From Thiomicrospira microaerophila (GTDB lineage: Bacteria > Pseudomonadota > Gammaproteobacteria > Thiomicrospirales > Thiomicrospiraceae), in the NCBI RefSeq assembly GCF_000934765.1, contig NZ_JYNN01000003.1, positions 1 through 64,000 of the forward strand: a stretch of DNA of 64,000 bases, given 5' to 3'. The notes beneath the pieces were generated by a model, which was not told the DNA's origin, made no database searches, and was given only the letters and a program-made list of their open reading frames with translations. A program made the position numbers and the translations under genes. Of the stretch, positions 1 to 8,843 are shown piece after piece. Position 1 is the first letter of the stretch, and every line of letters starts with the position of its first letter.

Positions 1-487
1 TGTTGGTGATGTTGTCCAGAATCGGTTTGTCGTATTCATCGACCAGCACGACGACCTTTTGGTTGTATTTTTGATTGGCTTTACGGATGAGTTCGCTGAA
101 ACAACGGCGATCACGCGCCTCAAATTGACAGGTGATACCTAGCCGTTGTTGATTGTAGATAAATATCTCTTCAAACTTATCCTCAAGGTCTTTAAACGAT
201 TTGATCTTCCACTCAGCAAATGAAATTTGAATCACCGGATAGCTAACATCCCAATTCCATTGGTTTTCTATCGCCAAACCGCTAAACAGGGATTTATTGG
301 CTTCAAAAATATTGCGCAGAGTATCCAGAAATAATGACTTACCAAAGCGTCTAGGGCGGCTTAAAAAAACATATTTGTAATTCTGCAATAGCGCATGGGC
401 AATGCCTGTTTTATCGACATAAACATAATCATCCTCGCGGATTTCACTAAAGGTTTGGATGCCTATTGGTAGTTTTTTAAGCTTCAT
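1..487 (-). CDS. AAA-ATPase-like family protein (PF09820-type), N-terminal part, cut by window edge
   Basis: The reading frame runs from an ATG at 487 off the left edge, giving 162 codons. The N-terminus (MKLKKLPIGIQTFSEIRED, then a YVDKT motif) and the P-loop-like SRPRRFGKSLFLDTLRNIF near residue 45, followed near the edge by the Walker-B-like VVLVDEYDKPILDN, are characteristic of the AAA-ATPase-like family. Members usually carry a C-terminal PD-(D/E)XK nuclease-like domain that would lie outside the window. The cellular role of the family is not established; members are often multicopy and accessory. A 9-bp inverted repeat sits 13 bp upstream of the start. Family call is confident; function is unknown. 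Confidence 0.8.
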   Translation of the reverse strand, partial: MKLKKLPIGIQTFSEIREDDYVYVDKTGIAHALLQNYKYVFLSRPRRFGKSLFLDTLRNIFEANKSLFSGLAIENQWNWDVSYPVIQISFAEWKIKSFKDLEDKFEEIFIYNQQRLGITCQFEARDRRCFSELIRKANQKYNQKVVVLVDEYDKPILDNITN

Positions 488-499
488 CGTTGTGATCTC

Positions 500-528
500 T
501 TTGTTATAAGAAAAAATAGTATAACAAA
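500..528. promoter_or_regulatory. Inverted repeat overlapping putative promoter of the AAA-ATPase-like gene
   Basis: The arms TTTGTTATA (500-508) and TATAACAAA (520-528) are perfect inverted repeats separated by 11 AT-rich bases. On the minus strand they overlap TATACT/TATAAC -10-like hexamers and end 13 bp before the start at 487. This is the arrangement expected for an operator or autoregulatory site, but no regulator gene is visible beside it. Confidence 0.4.
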
Positions 529-635
529 CTTAAGAAGCTTAGCGTCACCAAGGGGTTAGAACCCAAGGAAAACGCATCTAAATAACACAAAAATCATAGT
601 AATAGGCACGATTAATCTACATCAACCATTAACCT

Positions 636-660
636 CATTCCCACGCTGTGCGTGGGAATG
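636..660. repeat. REP-like hairpin (single copy)
   Basis: A perfect 11-bp stem, CATTCCCACGC/GCGTGGGAATG, with loop TGT. The same hairpin core occurs twice, in inverted orientation, at 55782-55903. The sequence ACGAGAAA, which forms the outer end of that paired element, also lies downstream here at about 694-701, so this may be a decayed copy. It sits between the AAA-ATPase-like gene and the chemoreceptor at 726. Confidence 0.6.
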
Positions 661-725
661 GCAGCTCGCGGGCGTCGGTAGCAAGTAAGTGTACGAGAAA
701 GGCCATAATCGCCGGCGCGCTTGGA

Positions 726-2483
726 TTAAGCACTCAACCTCAAGGCTGCAACTTGATTTGACACGCCTTCTTTAACTTTAAAAAACCGCATCTCTTCGGT
801 TAAGTTAACGGCTTGCTGGCTCATTGCCTCCGAAGCGCTTGATGTTTCCTCAACAAGTGCCGCATTTTGCTGTGTAATTTGATCAATAGATGAGATAGCT
901 CTATGCACTTGCCCCACGCCCTGCGCCTGCTCCTTAGAAGCCTGTGCGATATGCTCTATCATGCCGGTTACCGTCTGTACTGCTTCATTAATTTCACCCA
1001 ACACCGCACCCGAGTCGGAGGCCAATTTTGTTCCCTGATCAATACGCGATACACTTTCGGAAATCAGTTTTTTTATATCCTTCGCGGCCTCTGCTGACTT
1101 CTGTGCCAAAGCACGCACTTCACCGGCTACAACGGCAAACCCTCTTCCATGCTCACCTGCGCGCGCAGCCTCAACAGCCGCATTCAGTGCTAATAAATTG
1201 GTTTGGAAAGCAATGCCATCAATTAACGAAACAATATCTGAAATTTTATAACTCGACGCCTGAATCTCAGCCATCGCCTTAATCGTCTGCTCCATCACCT
1301 GCGTGCCTTTGTCGGCCTTTTCAACAACGGCCCGCGCCAATGCTGATGCATCCTGCGCATTTTGTGTATTATTTTGAACCGCGGTATTCATTTGCTCCAT
1401 CGCCGAGGAAGTTTCTTCAAGCGAGGCGGCTTGCTCTTGCACGCGCTGACTTAACTCCGATGCTCCTTGCGCCACCTCTGAAGAAGCCGAGCTAACAACC
1501 TCGGCCGCATCGCTCACCCTTGACACCACATCCATTAGTTTTGATGACATTTCATTCAATGCACTGTAAAGCGTTTCAAGATGGGGTTTATTGGGTGAGT
1601 CAGGAGAGATATCCCACGGATTTGTGGGTTTTCGGCTAAGTCTACCCGATGCAACATTATTTAATACTTTTGAAGTATCCATCACAACGACTTCAAGCAG
1701 CTTGGCCTCTCTAACCCTGGCCGTAATGTCGGATGCATACTTAACCACCTTCACCACTTCGCCGTCCGCTCCAAAGATAGGATTATAACTAGCCTCAATC
1801 CAGATGGTGTCGCCATTTTTTCTAATGCGGTCAAATTGACCTGAAAAAACCTTTCCTTGCGATAGCTTGGCCCAAAAATCCTGATATTCCTGGCCTGCGG
1901 CATAATCTTTTCGTACAAAAATGCGATGATGCTTGCCTTGAATCTCACGCAAACTATAGCCTACTGCATCACAAAAGTTTTTATTGGCGGTTAAAATGGT
2001 ACCGTCAGGTTTAAATTCAATAACCGCCATAGAACGATCAAGCGCATTAGTTTTCGCCTGATCCTCCATTTCACGATTCACCTGTTCCGTAATATTCGTG
2101 GCGTACTTCACGATTTTAACCACCTTGCCACCCTTAAAAACCGGATTATAACTGGCCTCGATCCAGACGATTTCACCCCGTTTGTTTATGCGCTTAAACC
2201 GCTGCTGCATAAACTCACCCTGCGCAAGCGTTTGCCAAAAAACCTGATACTCTTTCGTATTCTGAATGTCTTGTGGTACAAAAATACGGTGATGCTTACC
2301 TCTAATTTCATCCAAACGATACCCTACTGTATTTAAAAAGTTATCGTTAGCATTAAGGATTTCACCACTTGGCGTAAACTCAATCACCGCATTAGACTTA
2401 TCCAGCGCCGCTAGGATCGATTTAAATTGCTCGTTTTGTGCTTCCAGTGCCTGCACATCGCTTTTTAACTTAAAACAAAACAT
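726..2483 (-). CDS. Soluble PAS-PAS methyl-accepting chemotaxis protein
   Basis: Two closely similar PAS domains (about residues 25-135 and 148-257; both contain GKHHRIFV and IWIEASYNP-type segments) precede a short linker and a full MCP signalling hairpin. The hairpin includes the tip region [20 protein letters not shown], which contacts CheA/CheW in this family. No membrane helix or signal peptide is seen, so it should be cytoplasmic, with a layout like Pseudomonas BdlA. There is no C-terminal CheR-tethering pentapeptide. The longest frame starts at 2501, but GAGGAG lies 6 nt before the ATG at 2483 and would be inside the longer version, so 2483 is chosen. PAS domains of this type often hold flavin or haem, but the ligand cannot be read from sequence. 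Confidence 0.9.
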   Translation of the reverse strand: MFCFKLKSDVQALEAQNEQFKSILAALDKSNAVIEFTPSGEILNANDNFLNTVGYRLDEIRGKHHRIFVPQDIQNTKEYQVFWQTLAQGEFMQQRFKRINKRGEIVWIEASYNPVFKGGKVVKIVKYATNITEQVNREMEDQAKTNALDRSMAVIEFKPDGTILTANKNFCDAVGYSLREIQGKHHRIFVRKDYAAGQEYQDFWAKLSQGKVFSGQFDRIRKNGDTIWIEASYNPIFGADGEVVKVVKYASDITARVREAKLLEVVVMDTSKVLNNVASGRLSRKPTNPWDISPDSPNKPHLETLYSALNEMSSKLMDVVSRVSDAAEVVSSASSEVAQGASELSQRVQEQAASLEETSSAMEQMNTAVQNNTQNAQDASALARAVVEKADKGTQVMEQTIKAMAEIQASSYKISDIVSLIDGIAFQTNLLALNAAVEAARAGEHGRGFAVVAGEVRALAQKSAEAAKDIKKLISESVSRIDQGTKLASDSGAVLGEINEAVQTVTGMIEHIAQASKEQAQGVGQVHRAISSIDQITQQNAALVEETSSASEAMSQQAVNLTEEMRFFKVKEGVSNQVAALRLSA

Positions 2484-2554
2484 ACAATACTCCTCAACCA
2501 AACCAAAAAAGTTTTAGATTACGATAGCCCGCCCGTCAACAAAAAATTGACCAG

Positions 2555-3419
2555 AAACGGACTAAAACTCACTCCACTCGTTACTGTTGCCCTTGGTCTC
2601 AGCTGCGGTGGCTTGTGGCCGCCTCGCCGGCGCGGTGGGCAGAGCTGACTTGGCGCCGGCCTGCGCCGCAGGTTTGGCCAGCGTCTTCGGTGCAGGCTTC
2701 GGTGACGATTGACCTACAGCGGCAGTGCTGGCGGCTTTACCGGTTTTAAAGAAGGCCATGTCTTGCTGCAGTATACTGGCCTGCTCGCTTAGACTTTCTG
2801 ATGCGGCACTGGTTTCTTCCACTAATGCCGCATTTTGCTGCGTAACGCCGTCTATTTGTGCGATCGCATTGTGCACTTGCTTGATGCCGTCCGCTTGTTC
2901 ACCGGAGGCCTGCGCGATTTGATTAATCATCTCCGCCACCCCATTAATCGCCTGATTAATCCCTTGCAGCACTTCGCCCGATTCAGACGCCAGCTTGGTG
3001 CCCTGGTCAATACGCCCAACACTTTCATCAATCAACCCTTTGATGTCTTTGGCGGCATCGGCCGATTTTTGTGCCAATGCGCGTACCTCTCCGGCCACCA
3101 CGGCAAAACCACGACCATGCTCACCGGCGCGCGCCGCTTCGACCGCGGCATTTAAGGCCAGTAAGTTGGTTTGGAATGCAATACCATCAATCAGCGTGAC
3201 AATATCAGCGATCTTGTGACTGGACTCTTGAATTGAATTCATTGCCTCAATCGTTTGCTGCATCACCGCCGCACCTTGATGCGCCTTTGTCTGCACCTCT
3301 TTAGCGACCTGTGCCGTTTGCAAGGCGTTTTGTGTGTTGCTTTGTACTACAGAGTTCATTTCATCCATTGTTGCCGAGGTTTGCTCTAGCGCGGCCGCTT
3401 GTTCTTGTACGCGCTGACT
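2555..3419. repeat. 865-bp near-identical direct repeat, copy 1 (3' end of chemoreceptor gene)
   Basis: Aligned to 5909-6773 at a constant offset of 3354 bp with only scattered substitutions. It covers the signalling hairpin, the Pro/Ala-rich tail, the stop codon and a few bases beyond. Similarity stops abruptly at 3419/6773, where the two genes diverge in both DNA and protein. This points to recent duplication or ongoing gene conversion. Confidence 0.9.
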
Positions 3420-5630
3420 AAGATCCAACGAACCTTGCGACACTTCATGAGAGGCGCCATTCACAATATGAGCGGCCTCGGAAACCGCTAAGACGACCTC
3501 TTTAAGCTTCTCCATTGAATAGTTAATCGAATTTTTTAGTTTATGCAGTTCACCCTTAAAATGACCAGCCGGCAAAGCGACCGTTAAGTCACCTGCGGCT
3601 TGTGCCGCCACCACCTCACTGATTTTAGAAATCGACGAGGACATACTTTCCATCGAGTCATTAATGCTATTTTTGAGTTTGAGCAGATCGCCGCGTGCCT
3701 CCACTTCAACACGGTAATGAAAATCCCCTTCTTCCATTTTACCCATGACAACACGAATGCCTTGGATGGTTTCTTGCAACGCCTGCATCGCTTGATCAAC
3801 CTTGTAACGGAATGCACCTTCAACACTATCTGGCATCGTGATATCAAATTCCCCATTATATAAATGGTCCATCACATCGCTTAATGCTTGCATCGTATTA
3901 TTCACACTGGCGACAGAACCGTTAACCGCCTGCTTCATCACCGCCAAGTCACCCTGTAGATTATCCGTGATAGCGACATCAAAATCGCCCTTCGCAACAG
4001 ACGACATTACATCGTTGATATTGGTGAGTGCGCGCTGCACATTGCCTGCAAATCCATTAAACGTATTTACAACTTGAGCTATCTCATCCCCCTTATCAAG
4101 CAAAACCACACGCTCATTAAAGCGGCCGGTTTTCACCATATGCTTCATCGCCTGAGACAACTCACTTAAAGGTTTAATCGCGCGTTGGCGTACTTGCAAA
4201 ATCAGCAATCCAACAATCACTAAAACAATAAAGATAACAGAACCTATCAGCATGATCGCCTGATGTACCGCAGATTGAATCTGCTGTTCGATCTGCGCCG
4301 CTGAATGGACTAATAAATGACGCCCAACGATCTGGCCCTGACGATCATAAGCCGGTAAATCAACAATGACCTGACCATTAATAAGATAAGCCTGTTGCTG
4401 CGCACCCGACAAGACGTCGGGCAGCATGGTTTGTAATCGCTTCACCACCCCCGCATCAAACCAATTATTATGCGCCAAACGATAACCACTCGAAAAAACC
4501 TGATTTGATTGTAACGAACCCGGCATTTGACCAGCAAAAGCCTGCTCACTCACCAACATGACCCAGTCGACCCCCAAGCCGCTCAACTCGCGCGTAACCG
4601 AAGCCACGCCACCTGATACGGATAACGCACCCATCACCTGCCCTTGGTGATAAATAGGCGCAAACCCAGTGACACCCACAGCAAAACCGTTAAAATCCAG
4701 CGTTAAACTGCCTTGCGACTTGCCCTGGGTAACGACTTGGTTTAACAAAGGGTGTGCTGTTGCCTCGCCTGAAACGTCTGGATTCCACGACTTTATCATT
4801 GAGCGTTTATCCGCACTATGCAAATGCGCACGAATATTTTGATAATCGGTCGCTTGTCTAAAATGATCACGCGTCGCCGATAAATAGGCCGTAGCCTGTG
4901 CCTGTGCACTCGGATCCATTAAAGCCTGCTTCAAAGTTTCTTGATGGGTCATACTGGCTGCGATATCGGTCACACTGACCACTTTGCCCTCTAAGTGATT
5001 TTCAATGAGCGCTTTTGAACGCTCAATTTCAAGCGCCAATTCACGTTGCTCAATAGGGGCAATTTGTGTGGCATAAAACCCAGCACCCAGCAGCGTCATA
5101 CCTAATGCCAAAATGAATGCCGAACTGACCAGCATCACTTTACTCAAACCACCCTTGATCGTGAGAAAATCCCATCGCGTCGCCTTGGCCGAACGCACCA
5201 CGCCGCCCTGAATCAATTTTTCGCCTGAAGCAATCTGTTTATACAAGCTTTCAGCCGCGTGTACTTGCTTGGTGTTGGCAGGCGTTCTGACCGAAACATA
5301 ACCCACCACCTGCCCATTTTCTTCAATGGGTGAGGCATTGGCTAACACCCAGTAATGATCACCGGATTTAGCACGATTTTTGACAAATGCGGCCCAGGTT
5401 TTACCTTTTTTAAGCGTTGCCCACATATCAGCAAACACCGCTGCCGGTACATCTGGATGACGTAAGATATTGTGTGGCTGGCCGATTATTTCTTTGCGAT
5501 CGTAGCCGCTCACTTTTATAAAGTCATCCGAGGCGCTTAATATTGTGCCTTGCAGATCTGTACTCGTTGACAGAATATAATGATCAGGAATTAAAATTTC
5601 TTTTTGTGTTACCGGCTGGTTATTTCTCAT
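2562..5630 (-). CDS. Aer-like PAS chemoreceptor with large periplasmic domain and several HAMP-like repeats
   Basis: 1022 aa. The N-terminal PAS (about 15-125) has Aer-type sequence ([19 protein letters not shown], then [18 protein letters not shown]). Transmembrane segments at about 164-188 and 458-480 enclose a roughly 270-residue periplasmic region that looks cache-like (SWNPD and [10 protein letters not shown] segments). A HAMP domain follows, then repeated HAMP-like units of the GDF/GEF-D type, and the MCP signalling hairpin with the [20 protein letters not shown] tip. The C-terminus is a Pro/Ala-rich flexible linker ending NEWSEF, which fits the W-x-x-F pentapeptide that tethers CheR/CheB. 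Having both a cytoplasmic PAS and a periplasmic sensor suggests it integrates an internal redox signal with an external ligand (inference). Confidence 0.9.
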   Translation of the reverse strand: MRNNQPVTQKEILIPDHYILSTSTDLQGTILSASDDFIKVSGYDRKEIIGQPHNILRHPDVPAAVFADMWATLKKGKTWAAFVKNRAKSGDHYWVLANASPIEENGQVVGYVSVRTPANTKQVHAAESLYKQIASGEKLIQGGVVRSAKATRWDFLTIKGGLSKVMLVSSAFILALGMTLLGAGFYATQIAPIEQRELALEIERSKALIENHLEGKVVSVTDIAASMTHQETLKQALMDPSAQAQATAYLSATRDHFRQATDYQNIRAHLHSADKRSMIKSWNPDVSGEATAHPLLNQVVTQGKSQGSLTLDFNGFAVGVTGFAPIYHQGQVMGALSVSGGVASVTRELSGLGVDWVMLVSEQAFAGQMPGSLQSNQVFSSGYRLAHNNWFDAGVVKRLQTMLPDVLSGAQQQAYLINGQVIVDLPAYDRQGQIVGRHLLVHSAAQIEQQIQSAVHQAIMLIGSVIFIVLVIVGLLILQVRQRAIKPLSELSQAMKHMVKTGRFNERVVLLDKGDEIAQVVNTFNGFAGNVQRALTNINDVMSSVAKGDFDVAITDNLQGDLAVMKQAVNGSVASVNNTMQALSDVMDHLYNGEFDITMPDSVEGAFRYKVDQAMQALQETIQGIRVVMGKMEEGDFHYRVEVEARGDLLKLKNSINDSMESMSSSISKISEVVAAQAAGDLTVALPAGHFKGELHKLKNSINYSMEKLKEVVLAVSEAAHIVNGASHEVSQGSLDLSQRVQEQAAALEQTSATMDEMNSVVQSNTQNALQTAQVAKEVQTKAHQGAAVMQQTIEAMNSIQESSHKIADIVTLIDGIAFQTNLLALNAAVEAARAGEHGRGFAVVAGEVRALAQKSADAAKDIKGLIDESVGRIDQGTKLASESGEVLQGINQAINGVAEMINQIAQASGEQADGIKQVHNAIAQIDGVTQQNAALVEETSAASESLSEQASILQQDMAFFKTGKAASTAAVGQSSPKPAPKTLAKPAAQAGAKSALPTAPARRPQATAAETKGNSNEWSEF

Positions 5631-5749
5631 GGATTTAAATCCCTACCCTCAGTTTTTAATGTTTTAATTCAAAGCATTCCCATAAAATACTTAAGGAATA
5701 TTAAAAAAACGAAATTATACTTTAAGGACAAAATTAGGCCAACCAAAGA

Positions 5750-5769
5750 TTTATTACAAAAAATATCAA
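5750..5769 (-). promoter_or_regulatory. Shared AT-rich box A, 120 bp upstream of the chemoreceptor at 5630
   Basis: Reads TTTATTACAAAAAATATCAA on the plus strand, and TTGATA...TTGTAATAAA in the sense of the downstream gene. Identical over 23 bases, including flanks, to the copy at 12460-12482, and related to the copies at 8745 and 36895. See findings. Confidence 0.45.
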
Positions 5770-5831
5770 TTAGAGCCCATCAAATAAAGACTCCACATTT
5801 CATTAGAAGCATCTCAAACACAAACGGTTTT

Positions 5832-5858
5832 AAAAAAAAGCCAGCACGGGGGCTGGCT
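5832..5858 (-). terminator. Rho-independent terminator after the haem-type chemoreceptor gene
   Basis: On the minus strand AGCCAGC (5858-5852), a 6-nt loop and GCTGGCT (5845-5839) are followed by an uninterrupted run of T (complement of 5838-5832). It lies about 60 bp beyond the stop codon at 5916, so it separates this gene from the next receptor downstream. Confidence 0.8.
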
Positions 5859-5908
5859 AAAGACGCGCGCGCTGTATCGCACGCCGAGGACAGATGACAA
5901 GTTAACTA

Positions 5909-6773
5909 AAACGGACTAAAATTCACTCCACTCATTACTGTTGCCCTTGGTATCCCCTGCGGTGGCTTGTGGCCGCCTCGCCGGCGCGGTGGGCAGACCT
6001 GACTTGGCGCCGGCCTGCGCCGCAGGTTTGGCCAGCGTCTTCGGTGCAGGCTTCGGTGACGATTGACGCACAGCGGCAGTGCTGGCGGCTTTACCGGTTT
6101 TAAAGAAGGCCATGTCTTGCTGCAGTATACTGGCCTGCTCGCTTAGGCTTTCTGATGCAGCACTGGTTTCTTCCACTAACGCCGCGTTTTGCTGCGTAAC
6201 ACCGTCTATTTGGGCGATCGCATTGTGCACTTGCTTAATGCCGTCGGCTTGTTCACCGGAGGCCTGCGCGATTTGATTAATCATCTCCGCCACCCCATTA
6301 ATCGCCTGATTAATCCCTTGCAGCACTTCGCCCGATTCAGACGCCAGCTTGGTGCCCTGGTCAATACGTCCAACACTTTCACTAATCAACCCTTTGATGT
6401 CTTTGGCGGCATCGGCCGATTTTTGTGCCAATGCGCGTACCTCTCCGGCCACCACGGCAAAACCACGACCATGCTCACCGGCGCGCGCCGCTTCGACCGC
6501 GGCATTCAAGGCGAGTAGGTTGGTTTGGAACGCAATACCATCAATCAGCGTGACAATATCAGCGATCTTGTGACTGGACTCTTGAATTGAATTCATTGCC
6601 TCAATCGTTTGCTGCATCACCGCCGCACCTTGATGCGCCTTTGTCTGCACCTCTTTAGCGACCTGTGCCGTTTGCAAGGCGTTTTGTGTGTTGCTTTGTA
6701 CTACGGAGTTCATTTCATCCATTGTTGCCGAGGTTTGCTCTAGCGCGGCCGCTTGTTCTTGTACGCGCTGACT
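5909..6773. repeat. 865-bp near-identical direct repeat, copy 2
   Basis: Partner of 2555-3419. It encodes the C-terminal signalling module and EWSEF tail of the receptor at 5916-8687. A few base changes alter residues in the tail (for example GLPTAP here, ALPTAP in copy 1), while the hairpin tip is identical at the protein level. Confidence 0.9.
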
Positions 6774-8687
6774 TAAACCTTGTGCGCCAGCAGAAACTTG
6801 ATTTGCCGCCGTGCTCACCACATTTGAGGCATCAATCGATTGAGCAACGACTTCGATTAGCTTATCAGCCGAATTGTTAATCGCTTCTTTTAGTATACGT
6901 AATCCACCATGATATTCAGCGGTAATGCGCTGCGTCAGGTCGCCTTCGGATTGGGCCACGACAATCCGGGTGATGTCTTTCATGGCGTTTTCCAAGGCGT
7001 CCATTGAGGTATTTAATCCTTGCTTGAGTTTTAATAAATCGCCACGCGCTTCGCCTTCCATGCGGTATTGAAAGCGACCTATCTCTAACTGCGCAACCAC
7101 TTGAACAACATCAGAAATCATGTGCTCTAAATTTTGCATCGCCGTCATCGCGTTTTGGGTAATGAGTTTAAACTCGCCTTGACCACGCTCATCAACCCGA
7201 ACGGCTAAATTGCCTTCATTCAAGCCTTGCATCAATCGGCTAATATCCTCAACAGTCATGCGTAAACTGCGCGTAGTGTCGTTGACCGCATCTTGTAAAA
7301 GTTTAAACGTTCCTTTACCGCCAATAATTTGCTGATTAAAATCGCCTTCAGACAAGGCTTTGACCCCAGATGACACCTGTGAAATCGACGCCAAGAAATC
7401 GTTTTGCATTGAATTGAGCCCATTGACCAACTCGCCAATCTCATCATTGGCCTTGTCGTGTAGTCGCACCGTGATATCACCGGTTTTTTTAGCGTAAGTC
7501 ATGCCTTGTTGCAGATAATTAACACGTTTTCTTAACCCACTGACCAATAGCAAGATAACACCTAGCATGACCATCACCGCGAAAACCAAGGCGGCCGACA
7601 GCTGGGCTACCGGTTGTGCAATCGCCGTTTCCAGCTCGCCAAGTGGAATCCGCGCGGAAATTGCACCACGCACGTCACCGATTTGCCAGTCGGTTTTGGT
7701 GCTACTGGGGTCGTGATTGTGACAATTTAAACAAGCTTGTGATGTCATAAAATCTGGCACCGCCATGCGGTAAAACGAACGACCGCCTGATTGTTCAATA
7801 CGTATATAAGGTGTATTGGGGTCGGCCTCTAATGCGGCCAAGGCTGCGCGCTCAAACGCATCTAACTGTGCCTGACCTCGAAATGTAAACGGAAATGCAC
7901 TAAATAATTTGACTTCACCGACATCACGCTCACTGCCGGATTGTCGCGACATTTCACCCAAGGCGAGCATCACATTGGCCGCTAAAGGAAGGTGCGTGGG
8001 ATGGGTGGCATACTCATGGCTCAGTTGCATACCCGCTTGAATGACTTTGGGCACAATTTCATCCATATAAAACTGGCGAGAGTTTTTGGCCATGGTAATC
8101 ATATCTTGCGCCGACCCCTCTCCTGCGGCAAATAAACTCTGATTTTTCATGTGCATCAATCGTTCGCCGACAATCCCCCCCACCAACAACATTAAAGACA
8201 GAATCGGGATCATCATTTTTTTCAAAAAAGACATATTTCGATAGGCATCGAGCTTGATATCCCAGGGGTGACGCGCTAAACCGTTTTTTAGTACCCGCTC
8301 CCCCTTTTCAATTTGCTGATATAAGGTTTGCGCAGCCTGTATTTCTTGATCCGTCGCGGGCGTTCGCCCAGAAAAATACCCCACAATACGCTCATTGTCT
8401 AGAATAGGAGATACATTGGCTCTCACCCAGTATTCCTCACCGGATTTGGCACGATTCACCACAATCGCTGTCCAACTTTTGCCGCTTTTTAGTGTCGCCC
8501 ACATATCGGCGAACACCTGCTTAGGCACACTCGGATGGCGAATCTTATTATGCGGCTGACCGATCAGTTCATCATGTTGATAACCAGATATGTCTAAAAA
8601 GTCCTTTGATGCACTTAGTACTGTTCCATGTGTATCCGTAGTAGAATACAAAATATAGTGCGCAGGGATAACTATTTTTCGACTCAT
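5916..8687 (-). CDS. PAS chemoreceptor with periplasmic Tll0287-like (DUF3365) domain and a c-type haem motif
   Basis: 923 aa from the chosen start. An N-terminal Aer-like PAS (about 5-115) is followed by transmembrane segments at about 155-176 and 363-385. The periplasmic part ends in ACLNCHNHDP, with CxxCH at about 319-323, a c-type haem attachment motif in the position typical of Tll0287-like sensor domains. HAMP and HAMP-like units follow, then the MCP hairpin and a Pro/Ala tail ending NEWSEF (CheR-tether type). A longer frame begins at 8705, but AGGA lies 6 nt before the ATG at 8687. The domain set suggests taxis to redox potential or a diatomic gas through periplasmic haem; that specificity is inference. 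Terminator at 5832-5858; shared box B lies 58 bp upstream of the start. Confidence 0.9.
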   Translation of the reverse strand: MSRKIVIPAHYILYSTTDTHGTVLSASKDFLDISGYQHDELIGQPHNKIRHPSVPKQVFADMWATLKSGKSWTAIVVNRAKSGEEYWVRANVSPILDNERIVGYFSGRTPATDQEIQAAQTLYQQIEKGERVLKNGLARHPWDIKLDAYRNMSFLKKMMIPILSLMLLVGGIVGERLMHMKNQSLFAAGEGSAQDMITMAKNSRQFYMDEIVPKVIQAGMQLSHEYATHPTHLPLAANVMLALGEMSRQSGSERDVGEVKLFSAFPFTFRGQAQLDAFERAALAALEADPNTPYIRIEQSGGRSFYRMAVPDFMTSQACLNCHNHDPSSTKTDWQIGDVRGAISARIPLGELETAIAQPVAQLSAALVFAVMVMLGVILLLVSGLRKRVNYLQQGMTYAKKTGDITVRLHDKANDEIGELVNGLNSMQNDFLASISQVSSGVKALSEGDFNQQIIGGKGTFKLLQDAVNDTTRSLRMTVEDISRLMQGLNEGNLAVRVDERGQGEFKLITQNAMTAMQNLEHMISDVVQVVAQLEIGRFQYRMEGEARGDLLKLKQGLNTSMDALENAMKDITRIVVAQSEGDLTQRITAEYHGGLRILKEAINNSADKLIEVVAQSIDASNVVSTAANQVSAGAQGLSQRVQEQAAALEQTSATMDEMNSVVQSNTQNALQTAQVAKEVQTKAHQGAAVMQQTIEAMNSIQESSHKIADIVTLIDGIAFQTNLLALNAAVEAARAGEHGRGFAVVAGEVRALAQKSADAAKDIKGLISESVGRIDQGTKLASESGEVLQGINQAINGVAEMINQIAQASGEQADGIKQVHNAIAQIDGVTQQNAALVEETSAASESLSEQASILQQDMAFFKTGKAASTAAVRQSSPKPAPKTLAKPAAQAGAKSGLPTAPARRPQATAGDTKGNSNEWSEF

Positions 8688-8744
8688 ATGATTTCCTAGT
8701 AGCAATAAAAACTAGGCGCATTCTACCTGATTAAACGCACGGGT

Positions 8745-8764
8745 TTTATTACAAAATGTATCAA
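8745..8764 (-). promoter_or_regulatory. Shared AT-rich box B, 58 bp upstream of the haem-type chemoreceptor
   Basis: TTTATTACAAAATGTATCAA, two mismatches from boxes A and C. In gene sense a TAGAAT hexamer follows the TTGTAA of the box after 23 bp, the same spacing as the TATAAT after box C. Confidence 0.45.
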
Positions 8765-8843
8765 CCCCCCGACTTTTTTTAAAAAAGGCAGCAAAACCTG
8801 CACGAAGTCGCAGGATCTATGGCCGCCAGCGGCTGGATGTGTT

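Noticed and set aside
5604-5897. 97-codon plus-strand open frame between two chemoreceptors
   Set aside because: Overlaps a receptor start, the shared regulatory box and a terminator; sequence is low-complexity Lys/Ile with no family resemblance.
8761-8815. Terminator after the chemoreceptor at 8844
   Set aside because: Two short alternative stems (CCTGC/GCAGG and GCAG/CTGC) are mutually exclusive and weak; a T-run exists but I could not support a clear hairpin.
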